64,000 bases of DNA from Methanobrevibacter sp. (GCF_015062935.1 NZ_SUTM01000003.1:100168-164167), one strand, 5' to 3'. Positions 30,519-41,174 are shown, counted from the stretch's first letter. Numbers and translations are program-made. The notes: a model not told the origin generated them from the letters alone.

Positions 30519-31511
30519 TTAATCGTCTTTTTGTAATCCACAAGCTTTTCTTAATCTTTCACCGACAATTTCAATGTCCATTTGACTTTGTTCTGCTCTC
30601 ATTTCTTTTAAGTTAGCACCGTCGGTAATGTTTTCATCAGCCCATTCTTTTTTGAAGGTACCATCTTGGATTTGTTTTAATGTTTCTTTCATACCTTCTT
30701 TTGCTTCATCAGTAATGATTTTTTTACCTCTGGTTAAACCACCATATTCAGCAGTGTTACTTACATCATGCCACATTCCAGCGAAACCTTTTTCGTAGAT
30801 TAAGTCAACGATAAGTTTTACTTCGTGACAGGTTTCAAAGTAAGCGATTTCAGGCTGATAACCTGCTTCAACTAAAGTGGTGAATCCTGCATTGATTAAT
30901 TCAGTAATACCACCACATAAAACAGTTTGTTCACCAAATAAGTCAGTTTCGGTTTCTTCTTTGAAAGTGGTTTCTAAAACACCAGCTTTGGTTAATCCAC
31001 AAGCTTTTGCCATACCTAATGCAAGTTGTAAAGCGTCACCGGTAGCGTCTTGCTGTACAGCTACTAAACCAGGGATACCGAATCCTTCTTCGTAGGTTCT
31101 TCTTACCATGGATCCTGGTCCTTTTGGTGCAAACATTACAATGTTTACGTCTTCACCCGGTTTGATTAATTCAAAGTGGATGTTGTAACCGTGAGAGAAT
31201 GAAATTGTGTTTCCAGCTTCAACATATGGTGCAATTTGTTCGTTGTATACTTTTTCCTGGATTTCATCAGGTAGCAAGATGTGAATGATGTCAGCTTCTT
31301 TTGCTGCATCTTCAATGGTTTTTACAGTCATTCCATCTTCTTGGACTAAGTTCCAAGAACTACCATTTTCTCTTACACCAACAATAACATTAGCTCCACT
31401 GTCAGCCATGTTTCTGGATTGTGCTCTTCCTTGGGAACCATATCCGATAACAGCTATGGTTTTACCTTCAAGAGCGTCTGTATTTACATCTGCATCATAA
31501 TACATTTTCAT
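30519..31511 (-). CDS. ilvC: Ketol-acid reductoisomerase
   Basis: This 330-residue class I KARI converts acetolactate or acetohydroxybutyrate to dihydroxy acids with NAD(P)H. Seen: the Rossmann motif [37 protein letters not shown], the metal-binding acidic residues of [12 protein letters not shown] and [15 protein letters not shown], and the knotted C-terminal helices. It acts between IlvBN and dihydroxyacid dehydratase. Confidence 0.98.
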   Translation of the reverse strand: MKMYYDADVNTDALEGKTIAVIGYGSQGRAQSRNMADSGANVIVGVRENGSSWNLVQEDGMTVKTIEDAAKEADIIHILLPDEIQEKVYNEQIAPYVEAGNTISFSHGYNIHFELIKPGEDVNIVMFAPKGPGSMVRRTYEEGFGIPGLVAVQQDATGDALQLALGMAKACGLTKAGVLETTFKEETETDLFGEQTVLCGGITELINAGFTTLVEAGYQPEIAYFETCHEVKLIVDLIYEKGFAGMWHDVSNTAEYGGLTRGKKIITDEAKEGMKETLKQIQDGTFKKEWADENITDGANLKEMRAEQSQMDIEIVGERLRKACGLQKDD

Positions 31512-31660
31512 TTTAAATCATCTCGTAAAATAATTTAATAATATTAAGATATATAAAATATCATTTAATAAATATGAATTTTTATATTTATAAAAGTAAC
31601 TTAAAAAAGACTTTAAATACTATTATTGTAATATATAGTATACAATAAAAAGGTGATATT

Positions 31661-33820
31661 ATTAAGAAATTATATAATCTATTGTTATTTTCATTGATTT
31701 TATTTTTAGCTATCGGAATAGTGTCTGCATCAGAAAATACCACCGATACTGGAGATATTGGAAATCTAATTGATGAATGTGAAGACCAAGGTACAATAAA
31801 ACTTGATGAAAAAACATATGAATTAAATCCTGACAATGAGACACATTTATATTTAAATAAAACCATTTCAATTGAAGGAACACATGGAAAAACAGTCATT
31901 TACGGGAAAAATTCCACTTTATATTTAGATGTTGAAAAAGAGCCAGAGCCTGACTATAATGGAACAATCATAATTGCAAAAGACATTTATGATGTTAAAA
32001 ATACTGGAAAACACATTATTTTTAAAAATATCACTTTCAAGGATTTAAACTTAATAAGTCATCACAATATGAGCTTTTTAGATTGTAAATTCATAAATAC
32101 AAATTTCACAAGCAAAGAATTAAACAATAGCTTTGATAATTGTGTGTTTGATAAATCAAAGATTGAATTGAACCAATATGACATGTTCAGATATACATAC
32201 TATTCAAAAATAATCAACTGTACCTTTTACAACTCAACAGTTACTTCAAAGACCAATATATTTCTCCAAATTGTTGGAAGTTCCAGAATATTTATGCATA
32301 ATAGTATAGATTTAATAAATTCAAGTCTTTTCAGCTCAGACATTACGCTATCCCACTATAACATTAACATGACAAACTTGAAATTCCACGATTCAAATTT
32401 AAAAGGATGGTCCGACATCATAAACATTACAAACACATCATTTGCTAACCCTGTAATTGACTATGACTACACAGATATCAATTTTGAAAAAACTATTATT
32501 AATAATGCTGAATTCATATTGCAGGCAGGATATTATGCAAAAGGATGTAAAATAGTTTTAAAAGATAGTAAAATCACCAACTCTACTTTTGGATTTGACA
32601 CAAATATTGGATCTAGACCGTCAAATTTAATAATTCAAAATTCCTCTGTTGAGGAGTGTGAAATTAAAACAGTAGATACCAACATTAAATCACATGACTC
32701 AAATTTCAATAAATCAACCATAGAGTTATACTTATCAAATTTAAACTTATACAATTCAATATTTTACAATGACGGAAACATGAACGATACCATAAAAACA
32801 ATTATCGAAGATTCATTCCCTACAAGAGACGAAAATGGAACATTCATTGAAAAAATCTTTATTATCCCAGTTAATACTAGTTATACTTCAGAAAACTCAT
32901 ATTTCATCAACAATAGTGGAAAATACGAAATCAATGATTCTGACATCAATGTTGATACATCATATAGAATAACATTTGATAAAAATATTCCACACCACAT
33001 TAATGAAAACATTACCTTTAATGTGAAAGACTATAAGGGAAATCCGGTTTCAAATTTCAGATTAACAATTAAAAACTCAAATAATTATTATACAGTTTTA
33101 ATCTTTACAGATGAAAAGGGTAATGCGAATTATACTCTTGAAGACATAGGTGAATTAACACTTGAAATATCTTATGAATCTTTTAACTTACATTGGATAT
33201 CCAATATAAATCAAATGCAAGTTAATTTAACCGTAAATCCAAAAATATCTGATATAAAGTTAATTAAAGACTTTAAATTCAATAAATATTCAAATATCAA
33301 TAGTTTTTTAGAATTAAAAACAGTAAGCAACTATACTGGTGATTTATCAGGTATTCCAGTTATTTTTAAAGTATTTACAGGCAATAAATACAAAGCATAT
33401 CGTGAAACAACAGATTCTAATGGAGATGTAGTTTTTGAAATTCCTACAAAACTTGATGCGGGAACTCATAAAATCCAAGTTATCATTGGAAAAGAGATAA
33501 TGAAAACAACTTCCATTAAAATTGACAAAGCAAGAACAATCGTAAAAGCTCCAAAAGTAACCAATAAATACAAAAAATCAAGATATTTCAAAGTAACAAT
33601 CAAAAATAAAGAAACCAAAAAAATGCTTTCTAACGTTAAAGTTAAAATAAAAGTGTTTACTGGTAAAAAATTCAAAACATATACAGCTAAAACAAATAAA
33701 AAAGGAATAGCAACAATAAATACTAAAAACTTAAAAATAGGAACACATAAAGTTGTTATTTCTTCTGCAAACAACAACTATAAAATATCTGCAAAAAGTG
33801 CAATAAAAATTAAAAAATAG
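31661..33820 (+). CDS. Adhesin-like surface protein with beta-helix and Ig-like repeats
   Basis: This secreted ALP has a signal peptide (KKLYNLLLFSLILFLAIGIVSA), then a right-handed beta-helix of short asparagine-rich repeats (FKNITFKDLNLI, DCKFINTNF). After about residue 430 come Ig-like domains with the Methanobrevibacter pattern (YKGNPVSNFRLTI, TNKKGIATINTKNLKIGTHKVVI). It likely sits on the pseudomurein wall. There is no ATG at the 5' end: GGTGA at 31652-31656 points to ATT at 31661 (or 31658); a TTG at 31682 would cut off the positive n-region of the signal peptide. Confidence 0.8.
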   Translation: MKKLYNLLLFSLILFLAIGIVSASENTTDTGDIGNLIDECEDQGTIKLDEKTYELNPDNETHLYLNKTISIEGTHGKTVIYGKNSTLYLDVEKEPEPDYNGTIIIAKDIYDVKNTGKHIIFKNITFKDLNLISHHNMSFLDCKFINTNFTSKELNNSFDNCVFDKSKIELNQYDMFRYTYYSKIINCTFYNSTVTSKTNIFLQIVGSSRIFMHNSIDLINSSLFSSDITLSHYNINMTNLKFHDSNLKGWSDIINITNTSFANPVIDYDYTDINFEKTIINNAEFILQAGYYAKGCKIVLKDSKITNSTFGFDTNIGSRPSNLIIQNSSVEECEIKTVDTNIKSHDSNFNKSTIELYLSNLNLYNSIFYNDGNMNDTIKTIIEDSFPTRDENGTFIEKIFIIPVNTSYTSENSYFINNSGKYEINDSDINVDTSYRITFDKNIPHHINENITFNVKDYKGNPVSNFRLTIKNSNNYYTVLIFTDEKGNANYTLEDIGELTLEISYESFNLHWISNINQMQVNLTVNPKISDIKLIKDFKFNKYSNINSFLELKTVSNYTGDLSGIPVIFKVFTGNKYKAYRETTDSNGDVVFEIPTKLDAGTHKIQVIIGKEIMKTTSIKIDKARTIVKAPKVTNKYKKSRYFKVTIKNKETKKMLSNVKVKIKVFTGKKFKTYTAKTNKKGIATINTKNLKIGTHKVVISSANNNYKISAKSAIKIKK

Positions 33821-33839
33821 ATGGTTTAATAGCCATCTA
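33818..33839 (-). terminator. Hairpin between convergent ALP and carbonic anhydrase
   Basis: A 7-base stem TAGATGG/CCATCTA bridges the two stop regions. On the minus strand it is followed by TTTTTTAATTTTTATT, a good terminator for the carbonic anhydrase operon. Confidence 0.6.
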
Positions 33840-34353
33840 CTAAAACTTTTAACTCACCGGTTACAATGTCTATGATAAGACCATGTACTGGTACATCTGG
33901 AATCAATGGGTGGTTTTTGATTTTTTCCACAACGTCTTTTACGTTTTCTTCTTCTGATTCAAATCCACCAATCCATTCTTCAAGGTCATATTTTGCAATA
34001 TCTTCTTCTTTGATGCCTCTTGCAAGCATTTTTTCTTTTAAAGCTTCAGCATCTGCACCAGCCATACCACATTCAGTGTGACCAACAACCATTACTTCTT
34101 CAGCACCAAGATTGTATAAAGCTGCGCCGATAGATCTGATTGCGTCTTCTCCAACAATAGAGTTTCCTGCATTTCTGACTATTTTTGCATCTCCTCTTTT
34201 AAGTCCTAAAGCTGGTTCGAAGAAATCGATTAATCTGCAGTCCATACAGGTTAAAATAGCTAATTTTTTAGCTGCATGGTGAGACATTTCTTCGCCTTCA
34301 AAGTTTTCTACAAATTCCTTATTGTCGTTTAATACATCTTCTAATATAGTCAT
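33826..34353 (-). CDS. Beta-class carbonic anhydrase
   Basis: This 175-residue beta carbonic anhydrase hydrates CO2 to bicarbonate, useful for a hydrogenotrophic methanogen. Zinc ligands are visible as Cys36 (in LTCMDCR, with Asp38/Arg40 of the family pair), His92 and Cys95 (VGHTECGM). Short form like archaeal Cab. It starts 2 bases after ilvN and is in the ilvBN operon, which needs pyruvate rather than CO2. The reason for the pairing is not known. Confidence 0.94.
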   Translation of the reverse strand: MTILEDVLNDNKEFVENFEGEEMSHHAAKKLAILTCMDCRLIDFFEPALGLKRGDAKIVRNAGNSIVGEDAIRSIGAALYNLGAEEVMVVGHTECGMAGADAEALKEKMLARGIKEEDIAKYDLEEWIGGFESEEENVKDVVEKIKNHPLIPDVPVHGLIIDIVTGELKVLVDGY

Positions 34354-34355
34354 TT

Positions 34356-34841
34356 TTATACTCCCCTTGCCATTCCGGTTAGGCCAGTACGTGAAATTTT
34401 TTTGATTCCATAACCTTTTAATAAAGATATGAATGCATTTACTTTCTTTTTATCTCCAGTTATCTCAATAATTAATGTTTCTTCTGTAACATCCAAAATA
34501 TTGGCCCTGAAGATATTGGAATACTGCATTATTTCAGCTCTTGCTTTTGCATTAGGAATCTTTACCTTTACAAGGCACAATTCCCTTTTAACAGCATTTT
34601 CAGTAATATCTTTAATCTTGACAACATCAACTAACTTATTAAGTTGTTTTGTGACTTGTTCCAAACCTTTTTCATCAGCATGAACTGTTATGACCATTCT
34701 TGACAGGCCTTCAACTTCAGATACACCAACAGTTATGCCGTCAATGTTGATTCCTCTTCTATTCAACATTCCTGCGACTTTCTGTAAAACACCCGGTTTG
34801 TCTTCAACCAATGTAGAAATGACATGATATTTAAGTGTCAT
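34356..34841 (-). CDS. ilvN: Acetolactate synthase regulatory (small) subunit
   Basis: This 161-residue regulatory subunit has an N-terminal ACT domain (HVISTLVEDKPGVLQKVAGMLNRRGINIDGITVGVSEVEGL) that binds valine or other effectors. A second domain (LIEITGDKKKVNAFISLLKGYGIKKISRTG) contacts the large subunit. It starts directly after the ilvB stop. Confidence 0.97.
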   Translation of the reverse strand: MTLKYHVISTLVEDKPGVLQKVAGMLNRRGINIDGITVGVSEVEGLSRMVITVHADEKGLEQVTKQLNKLVDVVKIKDITENAVKRELCLVKVKIPNAKARAEIMQYSNIFRANILDVTEETLIIEITGDKKKVNAFISLLKGYGIKKISRTGLTGMARGV

Positions 34842-36536
34842 TTAAATCACATCCTTTTCAAGTTTGTATTCACCAATCATTTCGTTAATTCCAGCCCCTG
34901 GAGGCAGCATAGGCAGAGCCTCTTCCGAATCAATGACAATATCGAGCAATATTGCTTCATTATCTTTTATTGCTTTTGATAATGCCTCTTTAGTTTCACC
35001 AGGTTTGGTAATTCTTTCAGCGTTAATGTTAAAACTTTCAGCCAATTTGACAAAGTCCGGACTGTCTTTAAATACAGTTTGTGAATGTCTGTTATTGTAT
35101 AATAAACTTTGCCATTGATATACCATTCCTAAAGTTCTGTTTTCTAAAACTATTGCAATTACAGGTATATCATAATCATAAACGGTAGCCAGTTCCTGAC
35201 AAACCATTAAAAATCCACCATCACCGTTTATAGAAACAACAGGATCATCAGGACATGCCACTTTAGCACCGATAGCTGACGGGAATCCGAATCCCATAGT
35301 TCCAAGTCCTCCTGATGATATGAATTTACGCGGTTTTTGAGTATCATAGAAATGTGCCGCCCACATCTGATTCTGACCGACATCAGTTGTTAAAATTGAA
35401 TCAGGAGTTAAAACTTCTGAAATTTCTTTTATTACAGTTTGAGGTTTAAGAGGCACATCATCATATGTTACTCTTGGAAGTAAATCAATTTTACGTTGTT
35501 TGATCATGTCTGTCCACTTATTAACATCATCTGAAGTGCTATAACCTTTTAATGATTTATTTAATGAAGATAAAATATTTTTTGCGTCCCCTACAATAGG
35601 TAAATCCACATCTACATTTTTACCGATTTCCGCAGGGTCAATATCAATATGAATAACTTTAGTATCCGGAACAAAGCTGTCAAGTCTTCCGGTTGTTCTG
35701 TCTGAGAACCTGATACCGATAGCAATCAACAAATCAGATTCATTTACAGTATCATTAGAAACTTTTCTACCGTGCATACCAAGCATTCCCAATGCCAAAT
35801 CACTGGTTTCATCAATAGCTCCCTTACCTAAAAGTGAAGTCATTACAGGAGCATTTATAGTTTCTGCAAATTCTTTTAGTTCACTGCATGCATTTGATAT
35901 GATAACACCTGCACCTGCTAAAATTAAAGGTTTTTTAGCCTCTCTAATTAAATTACAGGCTTTTTTAACTTGTCTAAGATTACCTTTAATGGTCGGATTA
36001 TAACCCGGTGTATCGATTATAGTATCATCAAAAGCAGTCAATTCTCCTTCCTGAACTTCTTTTGGGACATCAATTAAAACAGGACCCGGTCTTCCGGTTG
36101 CTGCTATTTCAAAACTGGATTTAACAATTGAAGGTATTAAATCTGGATCTTTAGGTTGAAAACTATGTTTTACAATAGGCATTGTAATTCCAATAATATC
36201 TGCTTCTTGGAATGCATCATTTCCTATTAAATGGGTAGGAACCTGTCCGGTAATTGCCACAATAGGAGAAGAATCCATATAAGCTGTTCCAATACCAGTT
36301 ACAAGGTTGGTCGCACCCGGTCCGGAAGTTGCCAAACACACACCTACACGACCTGAAGCTCTCGCATAACCGTCAGCTGCATGAGCTGCGCACTGTTCGT
36401 GTCTAACCAATATATGCTCCATGTCTGCATCATACAACATGTCATAAAATGGTATGGTTTGTCCGCCAGGATAACCAAATATAGTTTTGACCCCCATATT
36501 TTTGAGGGATTCTATTATTGCTTCTCCGCCTCTCAT
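34842..36536 (-). CDS. ilvB: Acetolactate synthase catalytic (large) subunit
   Basis: This 564-residue TPP-dependent enzyme makes acetolactate or acetohydroxybutyrate. It starts MRGGEAIIESLKNMGVKTIFGYPGG, with catalytic Glu in RHEQCAAHAADGYARASG and the TPP/Mg motif near INGDGGFLMVCQELATVYDYDIP. An extended open frame upstream codes for AT-rich non-family sequence and is rejected. A TATA box at about 36550-36556 lies some 20-25 bases upstream, so the transcript may be nearly leaderless. Confidence 0.97.
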   Translation of the reverse strand: MRGGEAIIESLKNMGVKTIFGYPGGQTIPFYDMLYDADMEHILVRHEQCAAHAADGYARASGRVGVCLATSGPGATNLVTGIGTAYMDSSPIVAITGQVPTHLIGNDAFQEADIIGITMPIVKHSFQPKDPDLIPSIVKSSFEIAATGRPGPVLIDVPKEVQEGELTAFDDTIIDTPGYNPTIKGNLRQVKKACNLIREAKKPLILAGAGVIISNACSELKEFAETINAPVMTSLLGKGAIDETSDLALGMLGMHGRKVSNDTVNESDLLIAIGIRFSDRTTGRLDSFVPDTKVIHIDIDPAEIGKNVDVDLPIVGDAKNILSSLNKSLKGYSTSDDVNKWTDMIKQRKIDLLPRVTYDDVPLKPQTVIKEISEVLTPDSILTTDVGQNQMWAAHFYDTQKPRKFISSGGLGTMGFGFPSAIGAKVACPDDPVVSINGDGGFLMVCQELATVYDYDIPVIAIVLENRTLGMVYQWQSLLYNNRHSQTVFKDSPDFVKLAESFNINAERITKPGETKEALSKAIKDNEAILLDIVIDSEEALPMLPPGAGINEMIGEYKLEKDVI

Positions 36537-36632
36537 TGTAAAAACCTTTTTATATATTATACAATTACATATGAATAAAAAAATATATATAATTATTGAA
36601 AATAATATTATTGTATTTAACTTGTGATGAAT

Positions 36633-36977
36633 ATGAATCTTACAAAGTATATTTGCCATAGAATGCCTGAGAGAAGTTTCTTCATTAAAGGTCATCAATT
36701 CCCAGTGTGTGCCCGATGCACAGGGTTTTACACAGGATTGGTTGTTTATTTAATATTTAATTCTTTCTTTAAACACAACTATGACATTTATACATTATTG
36801 ATAGCCATTATCTTAATGATACCAGTAGCTATTGACGGAATCACACAATATTTTGGACCTAGGGAAAGCACAAATGCCTTAAGATTTGCAACAGGTTTCA
36901 TTGGCGGTGTAGGTTTAATAATATTTTTAAAGATTATGATAAGGTGGGTTTTAAATGTATTGTTACAAATGTGGTGA
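36633..36977 (+). CDS. DUF2085 membrane protein
   Basis: This 114-residue protein has the DUF2085 signature: N-terminal ICHRMPERSFFIKGHQFPVCARCTGFYTG, with a conserved cysteine/histidine set, followed by two to three membrane helices (VVYLIFNSFF, TLLIAIILMIPVAIDGITQYFG) and the RESTNALRFATGFIGG loop. Such proteins are membrane-embedded with unknown role, possibly metal-dependent. GTGAT lies upstream of the chosen ATG. It overlaps the following zinc-ribbon gene by 23 bases. Confidence 0.85.
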   Translation: MNLTKYICHRMPERSFFIKGHQFPVCARCTGFYTGLVVYLIFNSFFKHNYDIYTLLIAIILMIPVAIDGITQYFGPRESTNALRFATGFIGGVGLIIFLKIMIRWVLNVLLQMW

Positions 36978-37221
36978 AGACAATCCTGATGAAGCTAAAT
37001 TCTGTAGAAATTGCGGCGCACCATTGAACCGGGACGAAGAAGTAAAAAAAGTGGAGGTCATTGATTCTCCAAATTACAATCAGAATCAACAACAGCAAAG
37101 GACTACCACTACAACAACAAGCACCTCATCAGGAAGCAGCGACAGCTCTGCATGGATAGGATGCTGCTGTCTAGGTTTAATTGTTGTATTTATCCTGTCA
37201 GCATTATTCAGCGGAATTTAA
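36955..37221 (+). CDS. Zinc-ribbon protein with C-terminal membrane helix
   Basis: This 88-residue protein has an N-terminal double-cysteine zinc ribbon (MYCYKCGEDNPDEAKFCRNCGAPL). A disordered Q/T/S-rich linker (about residues 40-62) follows, and then one hydrophobic helix with three cysteines (WIGCCCLGLIVVFILSALFSG). It starts inside the DUF2085 gene, suggesting coupled expression. A membrane-anchored zinc-ribbon sensor or assembly factor is possible; unknown. Confidence 0.75.
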   Translation: MYCYKCGEDNPDEAKFCRNCGAPLNRDEEVKKVEVIDSPNYNQNQQQQRTTTTTTSTSSGSSDSSAWIGCCCLGLIVVFILSALFSGI

Positions 37222-37228
37222 AAAAAAG

Positions 37229-38137
37229 TTAATCTTTTAGATAATAGTATAAAACAGCTTTTTGAGCATGCATTCTGTTTTCCGCTTCGTCATAGATTAC
37301 GGACTGTGGCCCGTCAATAACATCAGCAGTTACTTCCTTACCTCTGATTGCAGGTAAACAATGCATGAATATAGCTCCATCATTAGCTAAAGCCATCAAA
37401 TCACTATTTACTTGGAATGGGGCAAAATCAATTTCCCTTTTTTCTTTTTCATCTTCCTCACCCATACTTACCCAAACATCGGTGAATACTGCATCAACAT
37501 TTTCCATTGCAACACCAATATCATCAGTGATAGTTATCTGAGTGTTGTTTTCTTCAGCATATTCAAAAGCAGTTTTTAAAATACTTTCAGCAGGCTCATA
37601 ACCTTTAGGGCAAGCCAGTGACATGTCCATACCAAGCAGTGGAGCAATCAATAAAAGGGAATTGGATACATTATTTCCATCACCAACAAAACAGATTTTT
37701 TTGCCTTCCCAGTCACCTAAATGTTCTTTGATTGTCAGCATATCGGCAAGTGCCTGACAAGGGTGTTCCAAATCTGTTAATCCATTAATAACAGGGACGT
37801 CAGCATATTTAGCCAGTTCTTCAACATCTGAATGTTTTATTGCACGAATCATTATTCCATCAACGAAACGGCTTAAAACCTTTGCAGTATCTGAAATCGG
37901 TTCTCCTCTGCCCATCTGTAAATCATTGGAAGATAAAAATATTGCTCTTCCGCCTAACTGATACATTCCAACATCAAAAGAAACTCTGGTTCTTGTTGAT
38001 GATTTTTGAAAGATCATCGCTAATGTTTTACCTTTGAGAGGTTTTTCCTCAATTTCTCCCGCTTTAATTTTACTAGCTAAATCAAGAATATGTTTAACAT
38101 CGTCTTTGATGTCTGTTACTGACAATAAACTACCCAT
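37229..38137 (-). CDS. argF: Ornithine carbamoyltransferase
   Basis: This 302-residue enzyme makes citrulline from ornithine and carbamoyl phosphate in arginine synthesis. Seen: the carbamoyl-phosphate motif FQKSSTRTRVSFDVGMYQLGG, DLEHPCQALADMLTI, VGDGNNVSNSLL, and the ornithine motif HCLPAIRGKEVT. It is monocistronic, between convergent and same-strand neighbours. Confidence 0.97.
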   Translation of the reverse strand: MGSLLSVTDIKDDVKHILDLASKIKAGEIEEKPLKGKTLAMIFQKSSTRTRVSFDVGMYQLGGRAIFLSSNDLQMGRGEPISDTAKVLSRFVDGIMIRAIKHSDVEELAKYADVPVINGLTDLEHPCQALADMLTIKEHLGDWEGKKICFVGDGNNVSNSLLLIAPLLGMDMSLACPKGYEPAESILKTAFEYAEENNTQITITDDIGVAMENVDAVFTDVWVSMGEEDEKEKREIDFAPFQVNSDLMALANDGAIFMHCLPAIRGKEVTADVIDGPQSVIYDEAENRMHAQKAVLYYYLKD

Positions 38138-38261
38138 TATAATCCCCTTATAATATTAACAAAAATAAATATTTCTTATTTATATATATTAAATGTTTCC
38201 ATGCATATCATTAAATGAATATGCACTACTAAAAGAATTGAAAATAATCAAAAAGTAAATT

Positions 38262-39107
38262 TTAGGAATTTCTGTACTGATATCTGATATCCAAAACTGT
38301 GGAAATTACCGGAATCAGCAGGAATAAATATATGCAATTGCTTGAAACATTGAAATCCAAAAGATTTATAATAACAACCAAACCCATTATGCTTCCAAGA
38401 GTAGTTAAAACATGCCTTTTTTCTTCTTTTGTGGGTTTTTCTTCTAAAAAGTCCCTTCTACTAGCATATATGTACATGAACAGGAATGAGATTATTGTCA
38501 GGAGGATATTGATTCCGAAAATAACTTCAGACAGGAAAAAGTGGGAATAATTTCCAATCAGTGAAGTTGTAAATGGAATGAATGAAAGTGAAATCAAAAA
38601 GAAAATATTAATCCACAGGTAAGGAATGTTTAGATTTTTAATCTTGATAAACTCATGATGATAAATCCAAAATGAACTAATTATGACAAAACTAACAATT
38701 GTAATGCCTATTGTGGGAGCTAAAGTTTCAAAGAATGATATGTAATTGGTGTAGGATGAAACTACTTCAGGAAGTGCAATACCGAATACTAAAAGTGTCA
38801 TTACCATACCGAAAATACCATCGGTAAGACCCAATAACCTTCCTGGATCAATTCCAACATCCCTTTCAAATGCATCCCTAATACGGCCAAACATGCCTAT
38901 ATTGGAAGTATTTTCACCAGATGCCTCAATTAAATAAGGTGTTTTATCATTAGGAATCTTTTCAAAATTAACATTAGAGTATTTTTCCTGCAGAAACTCC
39001 TTTAATTCATCAAGAGTTTCCTCATCCCACTCATCTTTAATTGCATCAAGATGTTTTTTAATTTCTACAAGTTTTTTATACTTGTCTTCAACTTCCTTAT
39101 CATTCAT
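38262..39107 (-). CDS. TMEM175-like (DUF1211) membrane protein
   Basis: In this 281-residue protein the first 80 residues are charged and soluble. Residues about 95-281 carry six hydrophobic segments beginning with the TMEM175 signature RLLGLTDGIFGMVMTLLVFGI (compare RxxxFSD). Relatives are potassium channels; one subunit with a single six-helix repeat would assemble as an oligomer. Ion selectivity cannot be read. It lies 24 bases downstream of purD and may share its transcript. Confidence 0.8.
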   Translation of the reverse strand: MNDKEVEDKYKKLVEIKKHLDAIKDEWDEETLDELKEFLQEKYSNVNFEKIPNDKTPYLIEASGENTSNIGMFGRIRDAFERDVGIDPGRLLGLTDGIFGMVMTLLVFGIALPEVVSSYTNYISFFETLAPTIGITIVSFVIISSFWIYHHEFIKIKNLNIPYLWINIFFLISLSFIPFTTSLIGNYSHFFLSEVIFGINILLTIISFLFMYIYASRRDFLEEKPTKEEKRHVLTTLGSIMGLVVIINLLDFNVSSNCIYLFLLIPVISTVLDIRYQYRNS

Positions 39108-39131
39108 AAAATCAAAAAAAAGAAAAGAAAT

Positions 39132-40442
39132 TTAGTTTAAAATTTCTTTCATATGTTCAACACGTTTGTTAACAAGTTCAGATGTACCGACATCTCTTCT
39201 GTGGTAAACATTACCTTTAACAAACTCACATGCCTTTTCAGCTATTTTTTCAGCTTCTTCAATGCTTTCACCGCTAGCTACAATACCTAATGCCCTTGAG
39301 CCAGACAGGTGAATTCCATCTTCTTCGGCAGAAACTGCTGCATAAAATACTTTAGCACCCATATCCTCAATAGCTTCCTCATCCACTTCAATCAATTCAC
39401 CGGCATATTGGGTTTCAGGATATCCGTCAGGTACAATGTATTTGCATACGCTTGCTTTGTCTTCAAATTCGACTTTATCCAAATTGCCGTCAACAATAGC
39501 CTGACAAACTTCAACCAATGGAGTTTTTAAAAGTGGTAAAACGTTCATTGCTTCAGGATCTCCGAATCTTGCATTATATTCAATGAGTTTTGGTCCGTCA
39601 GCGGTCAGCATGAACTGCCCATATAAAATACCTTTGTAGGGTTCTGCTTCTTCGGCAATAGCTTTTAATGTAGCCTGCATAATTTCAACAGCTGCATCAT
39701 AATCTTCTTGAGTTAAAAATGGTAATAAACCACCAACATCAGAGTATGAACCCATACCTCCTGTAATAGCACCGACATCTCCTTCAAATGCATGAGGATG
39801 GTCCTGTGCTGCAGGCATTGGTGCCAGGTGTTCTCCATCACAGAATGCCTGGATAGTGAATTCTTCACCTATTAATCTTTCTTCAATAATAACCTGAGCA
39901 AATCCGCCCATTTCATTATCGATTACTTCACAGGAATATTCTTTTGCTTCTTCATTGTCCTTAAGATGGTCACCTACGATTTTTACTCCTTTACCGCCTG
40001 TTAAACCTACCGGTTTTACTACAACATCACGGTCAAATTCATCTAAAAATGCGGATACATCTTCGGAATTATCAAATACTTTGTAAACCAATGATCCTTC
40101 GATTTTGTAGTCTTCGAAGAGTTTTCTCATAAATGATTTGTCAGTTTCAATACGTGCTGCACTTTGGGTTGGTCCAACACATTTGATTCCGTTTTTTTGA
40201 AGCTCATCCACGATTCCTTTTCCGAGAGGGGCTTCAGGGCCAATGAATGCGATATCAATATCATTTTCAACTGCATATTCGGCAACTTTTTCAACTTCCC
40301 CTTCATCACCTTGCTTGAATTCGGCAATTTTAGACATTCCAGGGTTAATTTTACTCATGTAACAGTATAATTCAACATCATCCTTTAAGGCATCAGCAAT
40401 AGCATGTTCACGAGCACCAGTTCCAACAACTAAAACCTTCAT
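39132..40442 (-). CDS. purD: Phosphoribosylamine-glycine ligase
   Basis: This 436-residue ATP-grasp enzyme carries out step two of purine synthesis. Seen: [17 protein letters not shown] (N-terminus), [61 protein letters not shown], and [18 protein letters not shown] with metal ligands. Length and motif order are normal. Confidence 0.97.
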   Translation of the reverse strand: MKVLVVGTGAREHAIADALKDDVELYCYMSKINPGMSKIAEFKQGDEGEVEKVAEYAVENDIDIAFIGPEAPLGKGIVDELQKNGIKCVGPTQSAARIETDKSFMRKLFEDYKIEGSLVYKVFDNSEDVSAFLDEFDRDVVVKPVGLTGGKGVKIVGDHLKDNEEAKEYSCEVIDNEMGGFAQVIIEERLIGEEFTIQAFCDGEHLAPMPAAQDHPHAFEGDVGAITGGMGSYSDVGGLLPFLTQEDYDAAVEIMQATLKAIAEEAEPYKGILYGQFMLTADGPKLIEYNARFGDPEAMNVLPLLKTPLVEVCQAIVDGNLDKVEFEDKASVCKYIVPDGYPETQYAGELIEVDEEAIEDMGAKVFYAAVSAEEDGIHLSGSRALGIVASGESIEEAEKIAEKACEFVKGNVYHRRDVGTSELVNKRVEHMKEILN

Positions 40443-40571
40443 AATAAATTCTCCTTTGATAAAATTATATCTTTAAAAATATTTATAATTGTCTTAATCC
40501 AAAAAGGATTTTAACATTATTTAACAAAACCTATATATTAATAAAAACAGACTACAATCATTGGTGATTTT

Positions 40572-41174
40572 ATGAATAGAAACATTTTAATAGTCCTTAT
40601 AATTATTGTTTTAGTAATTCTTGGAGGACTTGTCGTATTTTCTCAAAATACTGCAAAATCAGATACTCAAATTACTTTTTCAGGCAATACCAGTTTAGAT
40701 AATGGAGATTCAATAAATTTTACTCTTAAAGATGCACAGGGAAATCCACTCGCAAATCAAAACGTGAGCATATTATTTGAAGGCAACGGAAACGTTGAAA
40801 AATACTCCATCATTACAGACAGCCAGGGAAAAGGAAGTTTGGTTTTAAATAATGAAGGTTCAGGTAACTATACAATATCCGTCAGTTTTGCAGGAGATGA
40901 CAAATACAACAGCTGTTCTGCAACTCAAAAGATAACTGTCGGCGAGCAAAACACTGCCAATAACGATTACAGCAGTTCTGATAGTGCCAGCCAATCTACA
41001 AGTGACAGCTCATATTCGTCATCATCATCTTCCTCAAATGTGAATTATGACAGTGAATTGAATGTGAATTATGATTCCAACGGAAGAGTTGTTGGCGGGC
41101 AAAGTGACGGTGCAAGCTATGAAGAGCTCAAAAACAACCAACCGCAAGTAGATGAAGAAGGCAATCTGGTATAA
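40572..41174 (+). CDS. Membrane-anchored Ig-like surface protein (paralogue 1)
   Basis: This 200-residue protein has an N-terminal uncleaved anchor or signal (MNRNILIVLIIIVLVILGGLVVF). One Ig-like domain (about 32-135: FTLKDAQGNPLANQNVSILFEG, DSQGKGSLVLNNEGSGNYTISVSFAGDDKY) is followed by a serine-rich linker and a conserved C-terminal tail (YDSNGRVVGGQSDGASYEELKNNQPQVDEEGNL in short pieces). A small relative of the adhesin-like proteins. It has a tandem paralogue 178 bases downstream. Confidence 0.75.
   Translation: MNRNILIVLIIIVLVILGGLVVFSQNTAKSDTQITFSGNTSLDNGDSINFTLKDAQGNPLANQNVSILFEGNGNVEKYSIITDSQGKGSLVLNNEGSGNYTISVSFAGDDKYNSCSATQKITVGEQNTANNDYSSSDSASQSTSDSSYSSSSSSSNVNYDSELNVNYDSNGRVVGGQSDGASYEELKNNQPQVDEEGNLV

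Noticed and set aside
36537..36698. N-terminal extension of ilvB
   Set aside because: It codes for low-complexity hydrophobic sequence, crosses the promoter and the divergent DUF2085 gene; the conserved start MRGGEAI is at 36536.
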